This document shows, one piece after another, positions 44,156-52,319 of a stretch of DNA of 64,000 bases. Origin of the DNA: Flavobacterium hibisci. Lineage in GTDB: Bacteria; Bacteroidota; Bacteroidia; Flavobacteriales; Flavobacteriaceae. Below the pieces are notes generated by a model. It searched no databases, was not told the origin of the DNA, and saw nothing but the letters and a program-made list of their open reading frames with translations. The DNA is taken from positions 248,001 through 312,000 of the forward strand of contig NZ_JAIQDW010000002.1 of NCBI RefSeq assembly GCF_020026925.1, given 5' to 3'. The position numbers and the translations under genes are program-made. The first letter of the stretch is position 1. Each line of letters opens with the position of its first letter.

Positions 44156-45619
44156 TTATTTATTTAGCTGTTCTAAAATTTCTTTTACTGTTTCCATATC
44201 ATCAAAATGATGACGTACACCATTTATTTCCTGATAGGTTTCATGTCCTTTCCCTGCAATTAGGATAATATCATTAGGCTGAGCCAATTGACAAGCTGTT
44301 TTTATGGCTTGTTTTCTATCCGTAATTCTCAATATCTTTTTGTAATTATGAGCCGCTACACCTTGTTCCATTTCATCTAAAATCATTTCAGGATCTTCGT
44401 TTCTTGGATTATCTGATGTTAAAATTGCTTTATCACTTAAATCTGAAGCAATTTTTGCCATAATAGGTCTTTTTGCCTTATCTCTGTTTCCGCCACAGCC
44501 CACAACTGTAATCAGTTGTTCATTTTTAGTCCTGATATCATCAATTGTTTTTAAAACATTTTCCAAAGCATCAGGTGTGTGGGCATAATCAACAATTGTC
44601 GTCACATTACCTTGTGAAACGACATATTGAAAACGACCTGAAACACTCTCTAAATCAGACAATAAACGTAACGCCTCGAGGCTATCCAGCCCCAACTCAA
44701 TCGCAGTTCCATAAATAGCCAATATATTATAGGCATTAAAAGTACCTATCAACTTTACCCAAACTTCATTATCATTTATTTTCAACAATAATCCGGACAA
44801 CTGGCTTTCTAAAATCTGTGCTTTAAAATCTGCATAGGTTTTTAAAGCATATGTAAGTTTTCTTGCCCCGGTATTCTGGAGCATCACAGTTCCGTTTTTA
44901 TCATCAATATTTGATAAAGCGAAAGCTGTTTTAGGCAATGAATCAAAAAACGACTTTTTTACGTCTCTGTATTCAGCAAATGTTGGATGATAATCTAAAT
45001 GATCGTGTGAAAGATTTGTAAAAATTCCACCAACAAAATGCAATGCCTCTGTTCTTTTTTGATGAATTCCATGCGAACTCACTTCCATAAAACAGTGTGT
45101 TACACCAGCTTCAATCATTTCATTTAAATAATAATTAATTGTAATTGAATCCGGAGTTGTATGCGTTGCCTTATATTCTGTTTCATCAACCATGATTTTA
45201 ACTGTTGATAACAGACCGACTTTAAAGCCTGCTTTTTGAAACAATTGAAATAACAAAGACGCAATGGTTGTTTTTCCATTTGTACCGGTTACTCCAACCA
45301 GTTTTAATTTTCCGGAAGGATTATCAAAATAATTAGCTGCCATAAAAGCAAGAGCCGTATTGGTATCTTTTACCTGTATGTATGTAACTCCTTTTTCAAT
45401 ATTTCCCGGCAATGTATCACAGATAATTGCTGTCGCCCCTAGCTGAATTGCTTTTTCAATATAATCGTGACCATCAGAAAGTGTTCCGCGGATAGCTATA
45501 AAAACGTCATTTTCTTCAATTTTTCTTGAATCAAAATCTATTTTATGAATAGCTATGTCTGTTGAACCTGTTACAGATTCAATAGCTACTTTATATAATA
45601 TGTCTTTTAGTATTTTCAC
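44156..45619 (-). CDS. murE: UDP-MurNAc-tripeptide ligase MurE (meso-DAP type)
   Basis: MurE adds the third stem residue. The 487-residue protein has the ATP site VGVTGTNGKTTIASLLF near residue 110 and, in the C-terminal domain, LTSDNPRNEDP. The DNPR motif is the meso-diaminopimelate signature, so this cell makes DAP-type wall. It overlaps ftsI by 4 nt (45616-45619). A 110-nt gap separates it from mraY. Confidence 0.97.
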   Translation of the reverse strand: MKILKDILYKVAIESVTGSTDIAIHKIDFDSRKIEENDVFIAIRGTLSDGHDYIEKAIQLGATAIICDTLPGNIEKGVTYIQVKDTNTALAFMAANYFDNPSGKLKLVGVTGTNGKTTIASLLFQLFQKAGFKVGLLSTVKIMVDETEYKATHTTPDSITINYYLNEMIEAGVTHCFMEVSSHGIHQKRTEALHFVGGIFTNLSHDHLDYHPTFAEYRDVKKSFFDSLPKTAFALSNIDDKNGTVMLQNTGARKLTYALKTYADFKAQILESQLSGLLLKINDNEVWVKLIGTFNAYNILAIYGTAIELGLDSLEALRLLSDLESVSGRFQYVVSQGNVTTIVDYAHTPDALENVLKTIDDIRTKNEQLITVVGCGGNRDKAKRPIMAKIASDLSDKAILTSDNPRNEDPEMILDEMEQGVAAHNYKKILRITDRKQAIKTACQLAQPNDIILIAGKGHETYQEINGVRHHFDDMETVKEILEQLNK

Positions 45620-47625
45620 GATAATTCTAATACTATAATTGTGTTTTTATTAATATTCTGACCAGCCTGGATCGATTGATTCTTTACTTTTCCTACTCCG
45701 TTTACTCTTACTTTTAAACCTAAGTTTTCAAGCAGAGCAACCGCATCCATACCCGGCATACCTTTTAAATTCGGAATCCGTTTTGATTTTTTATTAGATT
45801 CGACATTAAACTTGTCATAACTGTATTCCTGTTTTGCAATTTTAGAGTCTAAATACTTAATTTTATTTGTTGAGGGCGCATCAGTAAATATTTTTTGGGC
45901 AATTCGTTTAAAAACCGGCCCTGCAACATCTGCTCCGTAATAATTATTTTTAGATGTATTAGGCTTATGAACCACTACAATACAAGAATACTTGGGATGA
46001 TCTGCCGGAAAATATCCAACAAAAGAAGACGCATAATACAATGCTGACTTGCCTTCTTTTCCTCCATAATTCATCTGTGCCGTTCCAGTTTTTCCAGCCA
46101 TCGAAAAATCTTTTGAATACAACTTAGAACCTGTTCCTTTTTTAACCACATTAAGTAAAACTGCTTTTAGTTTTTTAATGGTCTCTGGCGAACACACTCT
46201 TGGATTTATTACTTCTACATCAAACTTTTTAATCGTTTTATTCCATTCTTTAATTTCTGATACAAATTGTGGCCTTACCATAATACCATTATTAGCAACA
46301 GAATTATAAAAAGCTAATGTCTGCATTGGTGTAACCGAAACTTCATATCCAAAAGCCATCCACGGAAGCGAAATTCCTGACCAGCTTTTATCTCCCGGAT
46401 GTGGAATAATAGGTCTTCCTTCTCCTTTAAAATGCAGGCCTAAAGTTTTATCCAAACCAAAATTTTTAATATGATTTACAAACTTTGACGGATTGCTTTT
46501 GTAATTATCATAAACTGCCTGAACCATCACTGTATTTGAAGAAAGTTCAAATCCGCGTGCTAATGAAATTTTCCCGTATCCGCCTGTGTGCGAATCACGA
46601 ACGCTACGTCCGTAATATTTCACCACTCCCCCATGACTATCATAAACTGTACTTGTATCTGCCACTTTATCTTCTAAAATAGCCATTAAATCAACCAATT
46701 TAAAAGTCGATCCCGGCTCGTGAGATTCTGCTACCGCATAATTAGTAGTTTCATAATAAGTTCCATCTTCCGATCTTCCTAAATTAGAAATAGCTTTTAC
46801 ATGTCCGGTTTGGGTTTCCATAACTACTACACAACCGTGATCAGCCTCGTAATCTTCTAATTGCTTCAAAAGTGCATGATGTGCAATATCCTGAATGAAA
46901 ACATCAATTGTCGAAATCACATCATAACCATCAATTGGATCAACCTCGTTCACATCCCGAATTGGTTTCCACTGCCCTTTAGCAATTTTCTGCTTCAAAA
47001 TCTTACCATCTTTGCCGTTCAGATAACTTTTGAATGCCCATTCAATTCCTTTTCCTACTTCAACACCAGTAGCCGGATCAATTCTGTCATAACCTATTGT
47101 TCTTTCTGCAATTTTACCAATCGGGTGCTTTCTGACAGTTTCCTGTTCAACGATTATACCTCCTTTAAAAGCCCCCAAATTAAACAATGGAAAACCTTTA
47201 ATCCTAACATATTCAGTATAACTAAGGTTTCTGGCAATTAAATAATAACGATTTTTATTTGCCCTTGCTTTTCTTAATTCATTCTGATAATAACCGCTTG
47301 GTCTTCCAAGAATTGAAGACAAAGAATCTGAAAGAGGTTTAATATATTTCTCGAAATTTTCTTCTTTAGGTGCTCTTGAATCAAACCGTATTTCGTAATT
47401 AGGTATTGATGTAGCCAGTAAACTTCCATCTGCTGAATAAATATTTCCTTTATTCGCCGGAATTACGAAATTCCTAACTGTACGCTGTTTTGCCAATTTT
47501 CTGTAATAATCCCCCTCAACCCACTGAATATTAGTTAATTTAACAACAATAGCAATTGCCATCAAAAAGATGAAAACTGCTACAAGGTAAATTCTGTAGG
47601 ATATATGTCTATCTTCTACTGCCAT
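45616..47625 (-). CDS. ftsI: Septal transpeptidase FtsI (PBP3, with PASTA domain)
   Basis: FtsI cross-links septal peptidoglycan. The 669-residue protein has a short N-terminus, a membrane helix at about 11-32, a dimerisation/pedestal region, and a transpeptidase domain. Its catalytic motifs are SxxK (SHEPGSTFKLVD), SxN (GFELSSNTVMV) and KTG (MAGKTGTAQ). A single PASTA domain lies at the C-terminus (IPNLKGMPGMDAVALLENLG, with ends in a hydrophobic LELS). It overlaps murE by 4 nt and the upstream FtsL-like gene by 10 nt. Confidence 0.95.
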   Translation of the reverse strand: MAVEDRHISYRIYLVAVFIFLMAIAIVVKLTNIQWVEGDYYRKLAKQRTVRNFVIPANKGNIYSADGSLLATSIPNYEIRFDSRAPKEENFEKYIKPLSDSLSSILGRPSGYYQNELRKARANKNRYYLIARNLSYTEYVRIKGFPLFNLGAFKGGIIVEQETVRKHPIGKIAERTIGYDRIDPATGVEVGKGIEWAFKSYLNGKDGKILKQKIAKGQWKPIRDVNEVDPIDGYDVISTIDVFIQDIAHHALLKQLEDYEADHGCVVVMETQTGHVKAISNLGRSEDGTYYETTNYAVAESHEPGSTFKLVDLMAILEDKVADTSTVYDSHGGVVKYYGRSVRDSHTGGYGKISLARGFELSSNTVMVQAVYDNYKSNPSKFVNHIKNFGLDKTLGLHFKGEGRPIIPHPGDKSWSGISLPWMAFGYEVSVTPMQTLAFYNSVANNGIMVRPQFVSEIKEWNKTIKKFDVEVINPRVCSPETIKKLKAVLLNVVKKGTGSKLYSKDFSMAGKTGTAQMNYGGKEGKSALYYASSFVGYFPADHPKYSCIVVVHKPNTSKNNYYGADVAGPVFKRIAQKIFTDAPSTNKIKYLDSKIAKQEYSYDKFNVESNKKSKRIPNLKGMPGMDAVALLENLGLKVRVNGVGKVKNQSIQAGQNINKNTIIVLELS

Positions 47626-47963
47626 ATTCTTTGAAAGAAACTTTTTTCTTCTTCTTTTTTAACTTCTATTTTTACAGGAGGAACAGTAGATGGATAAATT
47701 TGCTTTTCAAGCATTTTATTCGATATTGTTGACTCCATTTTTAGCTTCATCAATTCTGAACGCCGATCTACAAATTCAGATCTTAATTCTTTAACTTCAT
47801 TACTTAGTTTTGCAATTTCAAATACTTTTTGCTCATATCGTTGTGTATTTGCTATCATTATTATAGCAAGCAGAATGATAAAAACAATGAATCGCCAGTT
47901 TTTTACAGCATCATCATGTATCAGAAACCTTGCTTTTAATAAATTAAACACACCACTTTTCAT
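47616..47963 (-). CDS. FtsL-like division protein
   Basis: A 115-residue bitopic protein with a short basic N-terminus, one membrane helix at about residues 23-40 (RFIVFIILLAIIMIAN) and a periplasmic coiled-coil region (EIAKLSNEVKELRSEFVDRR), ending in a Lys/Glu-rich tail. This is the FtsL plan; sequence conservation is low in this family, and the name rests on topology and on its place between rsmH and ftsI. It overlaps ftsI by 10 nt. Confidence 0.85.
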   Translation of the reverse strand: MKSGVFNLLKARFLIHDDAVKNWRFIVFIILLAIIMIANTQRYEQKVFEIAKLSNEVKELRSEFVDRRSELMKLKMESTISNKMLEKQIYPSTVPPVKIEVKKEEEKSFFQRIWQ

Positions 47964-47975
47964 TCTACCTATATA

Positions 47976-48884
47976 TTATATCTTTTCTGCTATTCTTAAT
48001 TTTGCACTTCTTGCCCTGTTGTTCTGTTTAATTTCGGCCTCATCAGGAACAATTAATTTTCCAATGGTTTTAAATGGAACTGAAAAATTACCGTAAAAAT
48101 CGCGTTCTGGCTCTCCTTCAAACATTCCGTTTTTAATAAATCTTTTTACAAGCCTGTCTTCTAATGAATGATACGAGATTACAGAAAACCTTCCTCCTGG
48201 TTTCAGGATTTCAAGCGACTGTTCAATAAATTCTTTCAAGACGTCCATTTCCTGATTTACTTCAATACGTATAGCCTGATAAATCTGAGCTAATATTTTA
48301 TTCCGAAGTCTTTCAGGTAAATATTTCGCCAGAACATCTTTTAATTCGTCAGTCGTTCTAATTGGACTATCCTCTCTCGCCTCAATAATAGTTCTTGACA
48401 AGGCAGGAGCATTTTTCAACTCTCCATAATCAAGAAATACTCTTCTCAAATTTGCATCATCATATTCATTTACAACCCTGTAAGCATTTAAATCATTTTT
48501 CTGACTCATTCGCATATCGAGTCCGGCATCAAAACGTGTCGAAAAACCTCTTTCAGGAACATCAAACTGATGAGACGAAACGCCTAAATCTGCCAGAATT
48601 CCATCTACGCTTCTTACTCCGTGAAAACGTAAAAACCTTTTTATAAACCTGAAATTCTCATTAATCAAAGTAAATCTTTCGTCTGGCAAGGCATTAGCAA
48701 GAGCATCTTCATCCTGATCAAAAGCAAACAATTTTCCGTTCGGGCCTAATCTTCTTAAAATTTCTTTTGAATGACCGCCACCGCCAAACGTAACATCTAC
48801 ATATATTCCGTCAGGCTTAATATTTAAACCATCAACCGTAGGATGAAGCAAAACCGGATTATGATATTCCATTGTCGTCGTCAT
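47976..48884 (-). CDS. rsmH: 16S rRNA (cytosine1402-N4)-methyltransferase
   Basis: RsmH (MraW) methylates C1402 in the 30S decoding centre. The 302-residue protein begins EYHNPVLLHPTVDGL and has the SAM motif VDVTFGGGGHSKEIL. Further stretches are GILADLGVSSHQFDVPERGFS, LRMSQ-like DMRMSQKNDL and VISYHSLEDRLVKRF. It overlaps the 3' end of mraZ by 26 nt. The start at the ATG of MTTTMEYHN or at the internal Met (MEYHN) are both possible. Confidence 0.97.
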   Translation of the reverse strand: MTTTMEYHNPVLLHPTVDGLNIKPDGIYVDVTFGGGGHSKEILRRLGPNGKLFAFDQDEDALANALPDERFTLINENFRFIKRFLRFHGVRSVDGILADLGVSSHQFDVPERGFSTRFDAGLDMRMSQKNDLNAYRVVNEYDDANLRRVFLDYGELKNAPALSRTIIEAREDSPIRTTDELKDVLAKYLPERLRNKILAQIYQAIRIEVNQEMDVLKEFIEQSLEILKPGGRFSVISYHSLEDRLVKRFIKNGMFEGEPERDFYGNFSVPFKTIGKLIVPDEAEIKQNNRARSAKLRIAEKI

Positions 48885-49332
48885 TAATATTTCCCATTAC
48901 TTCTTCGGCTAAATCTGCAAAATCCATATCTTCGCCACTTATTGATTTTTCATATAAATCCTTATCCCAAATCTCTACAATATTAACTGCTGATGAAAAA
49001 ACCACATCTTTTGAAATATTTGAAAAAGAAACCAAATCTTTTGGAACCAACAATCTGCCTAATGCATCAATCTCTACTATTTTAACTCCGGCAGTAAATC
49101 TTCGGATAAAATCATTGTTTTTTTTTACAAAACGATTCAGCTTATTAATTTTTTGCATCATCAAGTTCCACTCATCCATTGGATACAATTCTAAACACGG
49201 CTGAAAAACGGAGCGCTTCAGGACAAAACCATCCTGAAGGGAGGAAGCCAATTGCTTTTTTAAAGGTGAAGGTATCATTAACCTCCCTTTAGCATCGACT
49301 TTACACTCATATGTCCCTACAATTGTGTTCAA
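48859..49332 (-). CDS. mraZ: Transcriptional regulator MraZ (TTG start)
   Basis: MraZ represses its own operon in several bacteria by binding tandem TGGG repeats. The 157-residue protein has the two swapped AbrB-like halves, each with the family DxxGRLxxP motif: CKVDAKGRLMIPSPLKKQ and VEIDALGRLLVPKDLV. The start is TTG at 49332. An AAGGAG Shine-Dalgarno lies 5 nt upstream, and the nearest ATG is in another frame and stops after 13 codons. This is the first gene of the dcw cluster. Confidence 0.95.
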   Translation of the reverse strand: MNTIVGTYECKVDAKGRLMIPSPLKKQLASSLQDGFVLKRSVFQPCLELYPMDEWNLMMQKINKLNRFVKKNNDFIRRFTAGVKIVEIDALGRLLVPKDLVSFSNISKDVVFSSAVNIVEIWDKDLYEKSISGEDMDFADLAEEVMGNINDDDNGIS

Positions 49333-49337
49333 AAAAA

Positions 49338-49343
49338 CTCCTT
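49338..49343 (-). promoter_or_regulatory. Shine-Dalgarno of mraZ
   Basis: AAGGAG on the minus strand, 5 nt before the TTG start at 49332. Strong ribosome-binding sites are uncommon in Bacteroidota, and this one fixes the non-ATG start. Confidence 0.7.
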
Positions 49344-49357
49344 AACATGTTATACAG

Positions 49358-49365
49358 CAAAAATA
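49358..49365 (-). promoter_or_regulatory. -7 element of mraZ
   Basis: TATTTTTG on the minus strand, 25 nt before the start codon. The -33 region falls inside the MraZ repeats, so bound MraZ would block it. Confidence 0.6.
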
Positions 49366-49371
49366 TAAAAA

Positions 49372-49422
49372 ATTTTACCACATTTTACCACAATATCCCA
49401 CTTTGTTAATAAGTTTACCCAC
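49372..49422 (-). promoter_or_regulatory. MraZ operator repeats
   Basis: Three contiguous 10-bp units on the minus strand: GTGGTAAAAT (49372-49381), GTGGTAAAAT (49382-49391) and GTGGGATATT (49392-49401). A fourth near-phased unit, GTGGGTAAAC, is at 49413-49422. Direct TGGG-type repeats at 10-bp spacing just upstream of mraZ are the known MraZ-binding arrangement. The site overlaps the -33 region. Confidence 0.8.
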
Positions 49423-49675
49423 TTCTTTCCTGATTACCTTAATCAATAGATTATCAATACTTTAATCAATTATTACTGAATTAATAATATCTCTAATTAA
49501 TTCAAAAAAATAAGAGGCATTTTTCTTAAAAAAATGTTTTTTATCCCAATTCCTTAACATTCTACAATCTTCTTAAAAATCATTAAAAAAACTGACATTT
49601 AAGCACTTTATAAATTCGACAAAAATTATGTAGTTAAAAAACAGCAGCAAAAATTCATTTTAATTTATTAAACCC

Positions 49676-49683
49676 TATATTTG
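49676..49683 (+). promoter_or_regulatory. -7 element of the hydrolase gene
   Basis: TATATTTG, 27 nt before the ATG at 49711. A TTG partner is not evident; the upstream region is TTT-rich. Confidence 0.5.
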
Positions 49684-49710
49684 TCGAAATTGAAATTGGC
49701 ATTAAATTAA

Positions 49711-50475
49711 ATGGATAAACACTACAAAAAAGAAGGCAAATACAGCTATTTTGAAGCTGGAGAAGGAACCCCTATCGTAATTTTACACGGATTAATGGGA
49801 GGACTTAGTAACTTTGATGGTGTAGCACAATATTTCCCATCGAAAGGATACAAAGTTGTAATTCCTGATTTGCCAATATATACCCAAAGCATTTTAAAAA
49901 CCAATGTAAAAAGCTTTGCTAAATACGTTAAAGATTTCATCACTTTTAAGGGTTTTGAGAAGGTCATTTTGCTAGGAAATTCATTAGGAGGACACATAGC
50001 CCTTTATCACACAAAATTATATCCTGAAAAAGTAGCAGGACTCGTAATAACAGGAAGTTCAGGACTTTATGAAAGCGCCATGGGAGACAGTTACCCAAGA
50101 AGAGGCGACTATGAATACATTAAAAAGAAAGCAGAAGATGTATTTTACGATCCAAAAATTGCAACTCCTGAACTTATTGATGAAGTATATGCAACCGCAA
50201 ATGACCGCATTAAATTAATAAAGACGTTAACAATTGCAAAGAGTGCGATTCGTCATAATATGGCAAAAGATTTACCAAAAATGACAGTTGAAACCTGTAT
50301 CATCTGGGGTAAAAACGATACTGTTACACCTCCAAATGTTGCTGAAGAATTTGATAAATTATTACCAAATTCATCCTTATACTGGATAGACAAATGCGGA
50401 CATGCAGCAATGATGGAGCATCCTCAGGAGTTCAATGAAATTCTGGAAGAATGGCTCACTAAAAAGAATTTATAG
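49711..50475 (+). CDS. Alpha/beta hydrolase
   Basis: A 254-residue alpha/beta-hydrolase. The nucleophile elbow is GNSLGGH with Ser91. The oxyanion strand is VILHGLMGG near residue 24. The acid lies in WGKNDTVTPP and the catalytic His in KCGHAAMMEHP near the C-terminus, so the triad is complete. The substrate is unknown; an esterase or C-C bond hydrolase of the MhpC type is possible. It begins a plus-strand group with engB and is read away from the dcw cluster. Confidence 0.9.
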   Translation: MDKHYKKEGKYSYFEAGEGTPIVILHGLMGGLSNFDGVAQYFPSKGYKVVIPDLPIYTQSILKTNVKSFAKYVKDFITFKGFEKVILLGNSLGGHIALYHTKLYPEKVAGLVITGSSGLYESAMGDSYPRRGDYEYIKKKAEDVFYDPKIATPELIDEVYATANDRIKLIKTLTIAKSAIRHNMAKDLPKMTVETCIIWGKNDTVTPPNVAEEFDKLLPNSSLYWIDKCGHAAMMEHPQEFNEILEEWLTKKNL

Positions 50476-50517
50476 CATCTAATAACTTTTTATTCATAAA
50501 AGGCTAAAATAAAAATC

Positions 50518-51138
50518 ATGAAAATCAATAGTGCCGAATTCATTGTCAGCAATTCCGAAGTTGGAAAATGTCCTCAGGAATTTTTACCTGAATATGCATT
50601 TATAGGGAGATCGAACGTAGGCAAGTCATCTTTGATTAACATGCTTACCAATCATAAAAATCTGGCAAAGACTTCTGGACGACCGGGAAAAACGCAGCTA
50701 ATAAATCATTTTAAAATTAACAATAATTGGTTTTTGGTCGATTTGCCAGGGTACGGATACGCTAAAGTTTCAAAAAAAACAAAATCTGTTTTTCAACAAT
50801 TCATAACCGATTATTTTGAAACCAGAGAACAATTAGTTTGTGCTTTTGTATTAATCGACATACGTCACGAGGCTCAGAATATTGACATTGAATTTATGTC
50901 TTACATGGGTGAAAGCGAGATCCCATTTTGTATTATTTTTACAAAAGCCGATAAAATCAGTAAAGTAAAAATTGACTCTCATATTGCTGCATACAAAAAA
51001 CAAATGTTCGCAAACAACTGGGCGGAAATGCCACAGTATTTTGTAACATCCTCTACAGAATCAATTGGAAAAGAGGAACTGCTTTCTTATATTGACGAAG
51101 TAAATCAGGAAGTTTTTAAAAACAAATCCGGGTTCTAA
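50518..51138 (+). CDS. engB: Ribosome biogenesis GTP-binding protein EngB
   Basis: EngB (YihA/YsxC) is a GTPase for late assembly of the 50S subunit. The 206-residue protein has G1 IGRSNVGKSSLIN near residue 28, a G3 region DLPGYGYAK, and G4 FTKADKIS. Other family stretches are SGRPGKTQLINHF. It lies 42 nt after the hydrolase gene and is followed by a hairpin terminator. Confidence 0.96.
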   Translation: MKINSAEFIVSNSEVGKCPQEFLPEYAFIGRSNVGKSSLINMLTNHKNLAKTSGRPGKTQLINHFKINNNWFLVDLPGYGYAKVSKKTKSVFQQFITDYFETREQLVCAFVLIDIRHEAQNIDIEFMSYMGESEIPFCIIFTKADKISKVKIDSHIAAYKKQMFANNWAEMPQYFVTSSTESIGKEELLSYIDEVNQEVFKNKSGF

Positions 51139-51165
51139 ATCTCAAAAAAGAAGATGGCTAAATAT

Positions 51166-51208
51166 AAAATCTCAAATTCCGTTTAAATTATAGGGTTTGA
51201 GATTTTTT
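51166..51208 (+). terminator. Terminator after engB
   Basis: 11-bp stem (AAAATCTCAAA at 51166-51176, TTTGAGATTTT at 51196-51206) with a T run. Nearly the same arms recur in the terminator at 51918. Confidence 0.75.
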
Positions 51209-51278
51209 ATTTATTGCAATTATTTGAATCTGATTTTTTTATTTTAGACTCAACCGTAAAGCATTATCTTTTTTAAAT

Positions 51279-51286
51279 TATATTTG
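51279..51286 (+). promoter_or_regulatory. -7 element of the lipoprotein gene
   Basis: TATATTTG, 23 nt before the ATG at 51310. No TTG at proper spacing is seen. Confidence 0.4.
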
Positions 51287-51309
51287 ATCCAAATTAACTC
51301 GATTCTTTT

Positions 51310-51936
51310 ATGAAGAAAACCCTTTATTATTTACTTCTATTATTTTTATCTTCTTGCAATGTCACTCACTACTTTTTACACAGTACAGACAAGGTCAATA
51401 CACTGGATTTTTCTAAAGGCACCTGGCTTATCGGCGATATAGAAGTCGATCAAAATACTAAAACAAAACTAACACGCGCTGTAATGGCCGATTTTTCTAA
51501 ATATTTAGGAAGAAGAGTAAAATATTCAATGGACGAACGCAAGTACTTCGCTACAAAACAAGTACCATTGAAATTAGATAAAGCAGCAATTTTGGATCTC
51601 AAAAAAGCAGCTGATACCGATTATTATGTTAATATTAAATGTAAAAATGCGAAAAACGACTTTAGTAATTTTGAATTTCAAAATCATTTTTACTATAAAA
51701 AACAAATGACTTACGCAGAAGTTATTGTAGAAGTATACGATCTTAACCGAGGCGAAATAATTTATTCACGAGCTTCGGGAGGATGTTTAGAAGAAGAACT
51801 TAGTATTACAAACTATCCGACATCAGTAGTAATAATGGGATGTTACAGGAAAATCATAAATGACATTAAAAAGATTTCTATCAAACCTGTAAATCGTCTA
51901 CCAACCTACCAGGAGAAAAAAAATCTCAAATCATGA
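51310..51936 (+). CDS. Lipoprotein, unknown
   Basis: A 208-residue lipoprotein: signal peptide with lipidated Cys16 (FLSSCNVTH). The mature part is mixed alpha/beta with TWLIGDIEVDQNTKTKLTRA, DFSKYLGRRVKYSMDERKYF, DTDYYVNIKCKNAK and a C-terminal YAEVIVEVYDLNRGEIIYSR. I do not recognise the family; the RGEIIYSR strand resembles that of some LptE or CsgG-like lipoproteins, but the match is weak. It is monocistronic and its last codons lie in a terminator hairpin. Confidence 0.75.
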   Translation: MKKTLYYLLLLFLSSCNVTHYFLHSTDKVNTLDFSKGTWLIGDIEVDQNTKTKLTRAVMADFSKYLGRRVKYSMDERKYFATKQVPLKLDKAAILDLKKAADTDYYVNIKCKNAKNDFSNFEFQNHFYYKKQMTYAEVIVEVYDLNRGEIIYSRASGGCLEEELSITNYPTSVVIMGCYRKIINDIKKISIKPVNRLPTYQEKKNLKS

Positions 51937-51963
51937 CTTATAATATGATTTGAGATTTTTTTT
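51918..51963. terminator. Bidirectional terminator
   Basis: 17-bp stem (51918-51934 with 51945-51961, core ATCTCAAATCAT), 10-nt loop, A and T runs on both sides. It overlaps the lipoprotein gene's stop codon on the plus strand and ends gldC on the minus strand. Confidence 0.9.
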
Positions 51964-51983
51964 ATTTCCTGAAATTTGACTGC

Positions 51984-52319
51984 CTATCTGGTTAGCTCTA
52001 ATTTTTCTGCAAAATAATCACAGAAATCTTTCATTGTGTCTGCCATTTTTTCGTCGTTTGTAGCTCGCTTAAAAGTATCTGACATAGCAACTAATGTCTG
52101 ATGAAAGAAAATTTTCATTTCATCTACCGGCATATCTTTCGTCCATAAGTCAATTCGCATGCTTTCTTTGGCTTTGCTGTCCCAGATAGAAAGCATAATT
52201 GCTTTTGCTTCTTCATCCTCTACACCTCCATCGTTAGCGGTCCAAGATAATTTTTCCGGCACACGGTTTTCATCTAATTCTATATTGAATTTAATTTCTG
52301 ATTTTATTGTATCTGACAT
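51984..52319 (-). CDS. gldC: Gliding motility protein GldC
   Basis: GldC is a small cytoplasmic protein that improves gliding; its biochemical role is unknown. This 111-residue protein contains the family stretches IKFNIELDENRVPEKLSWTA, EEAKAIMLSIWDSKAKESMR and VDEMKIFFHQTLVAMSDTFK. Its ATG overlaps the gldB stop codon by one base (TAATG), so the two are translationally coupled. Confidence 0.95.
   Translation of the reverse strand: MSDTIKSEIKFNIELDENRVPEKLSWTANDGGVEDEEAKAIMLSIWDSKAKESMRIDLWTKDMPVDEMKIFFHQTLVAMSDTFKRATNDEKMADTMKDFCDYFAEKLELTR

Larger units (their letters stand above)
49333..49710. other. Promoter region between mraZ and the hydrolase gene
   Basis: A 378-nt divergent gap. It holds the mraZ Shine-Dalgarno, -7 element and MraZ repeats (49338-49422) and the hydrolase -7 element (49676-49683). 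The middle (49430-49670) is AT-rich with no ORF or strong hairpin. Confidence 0.6.

Noticed and set aside
46861..47241. 126-codon plus-strand frame inside ftsI
   Set aside because: Lies within the conserved pedestal and transpeptidase region of ftsI; Cys/Asn/Phe-rich product without any motif.
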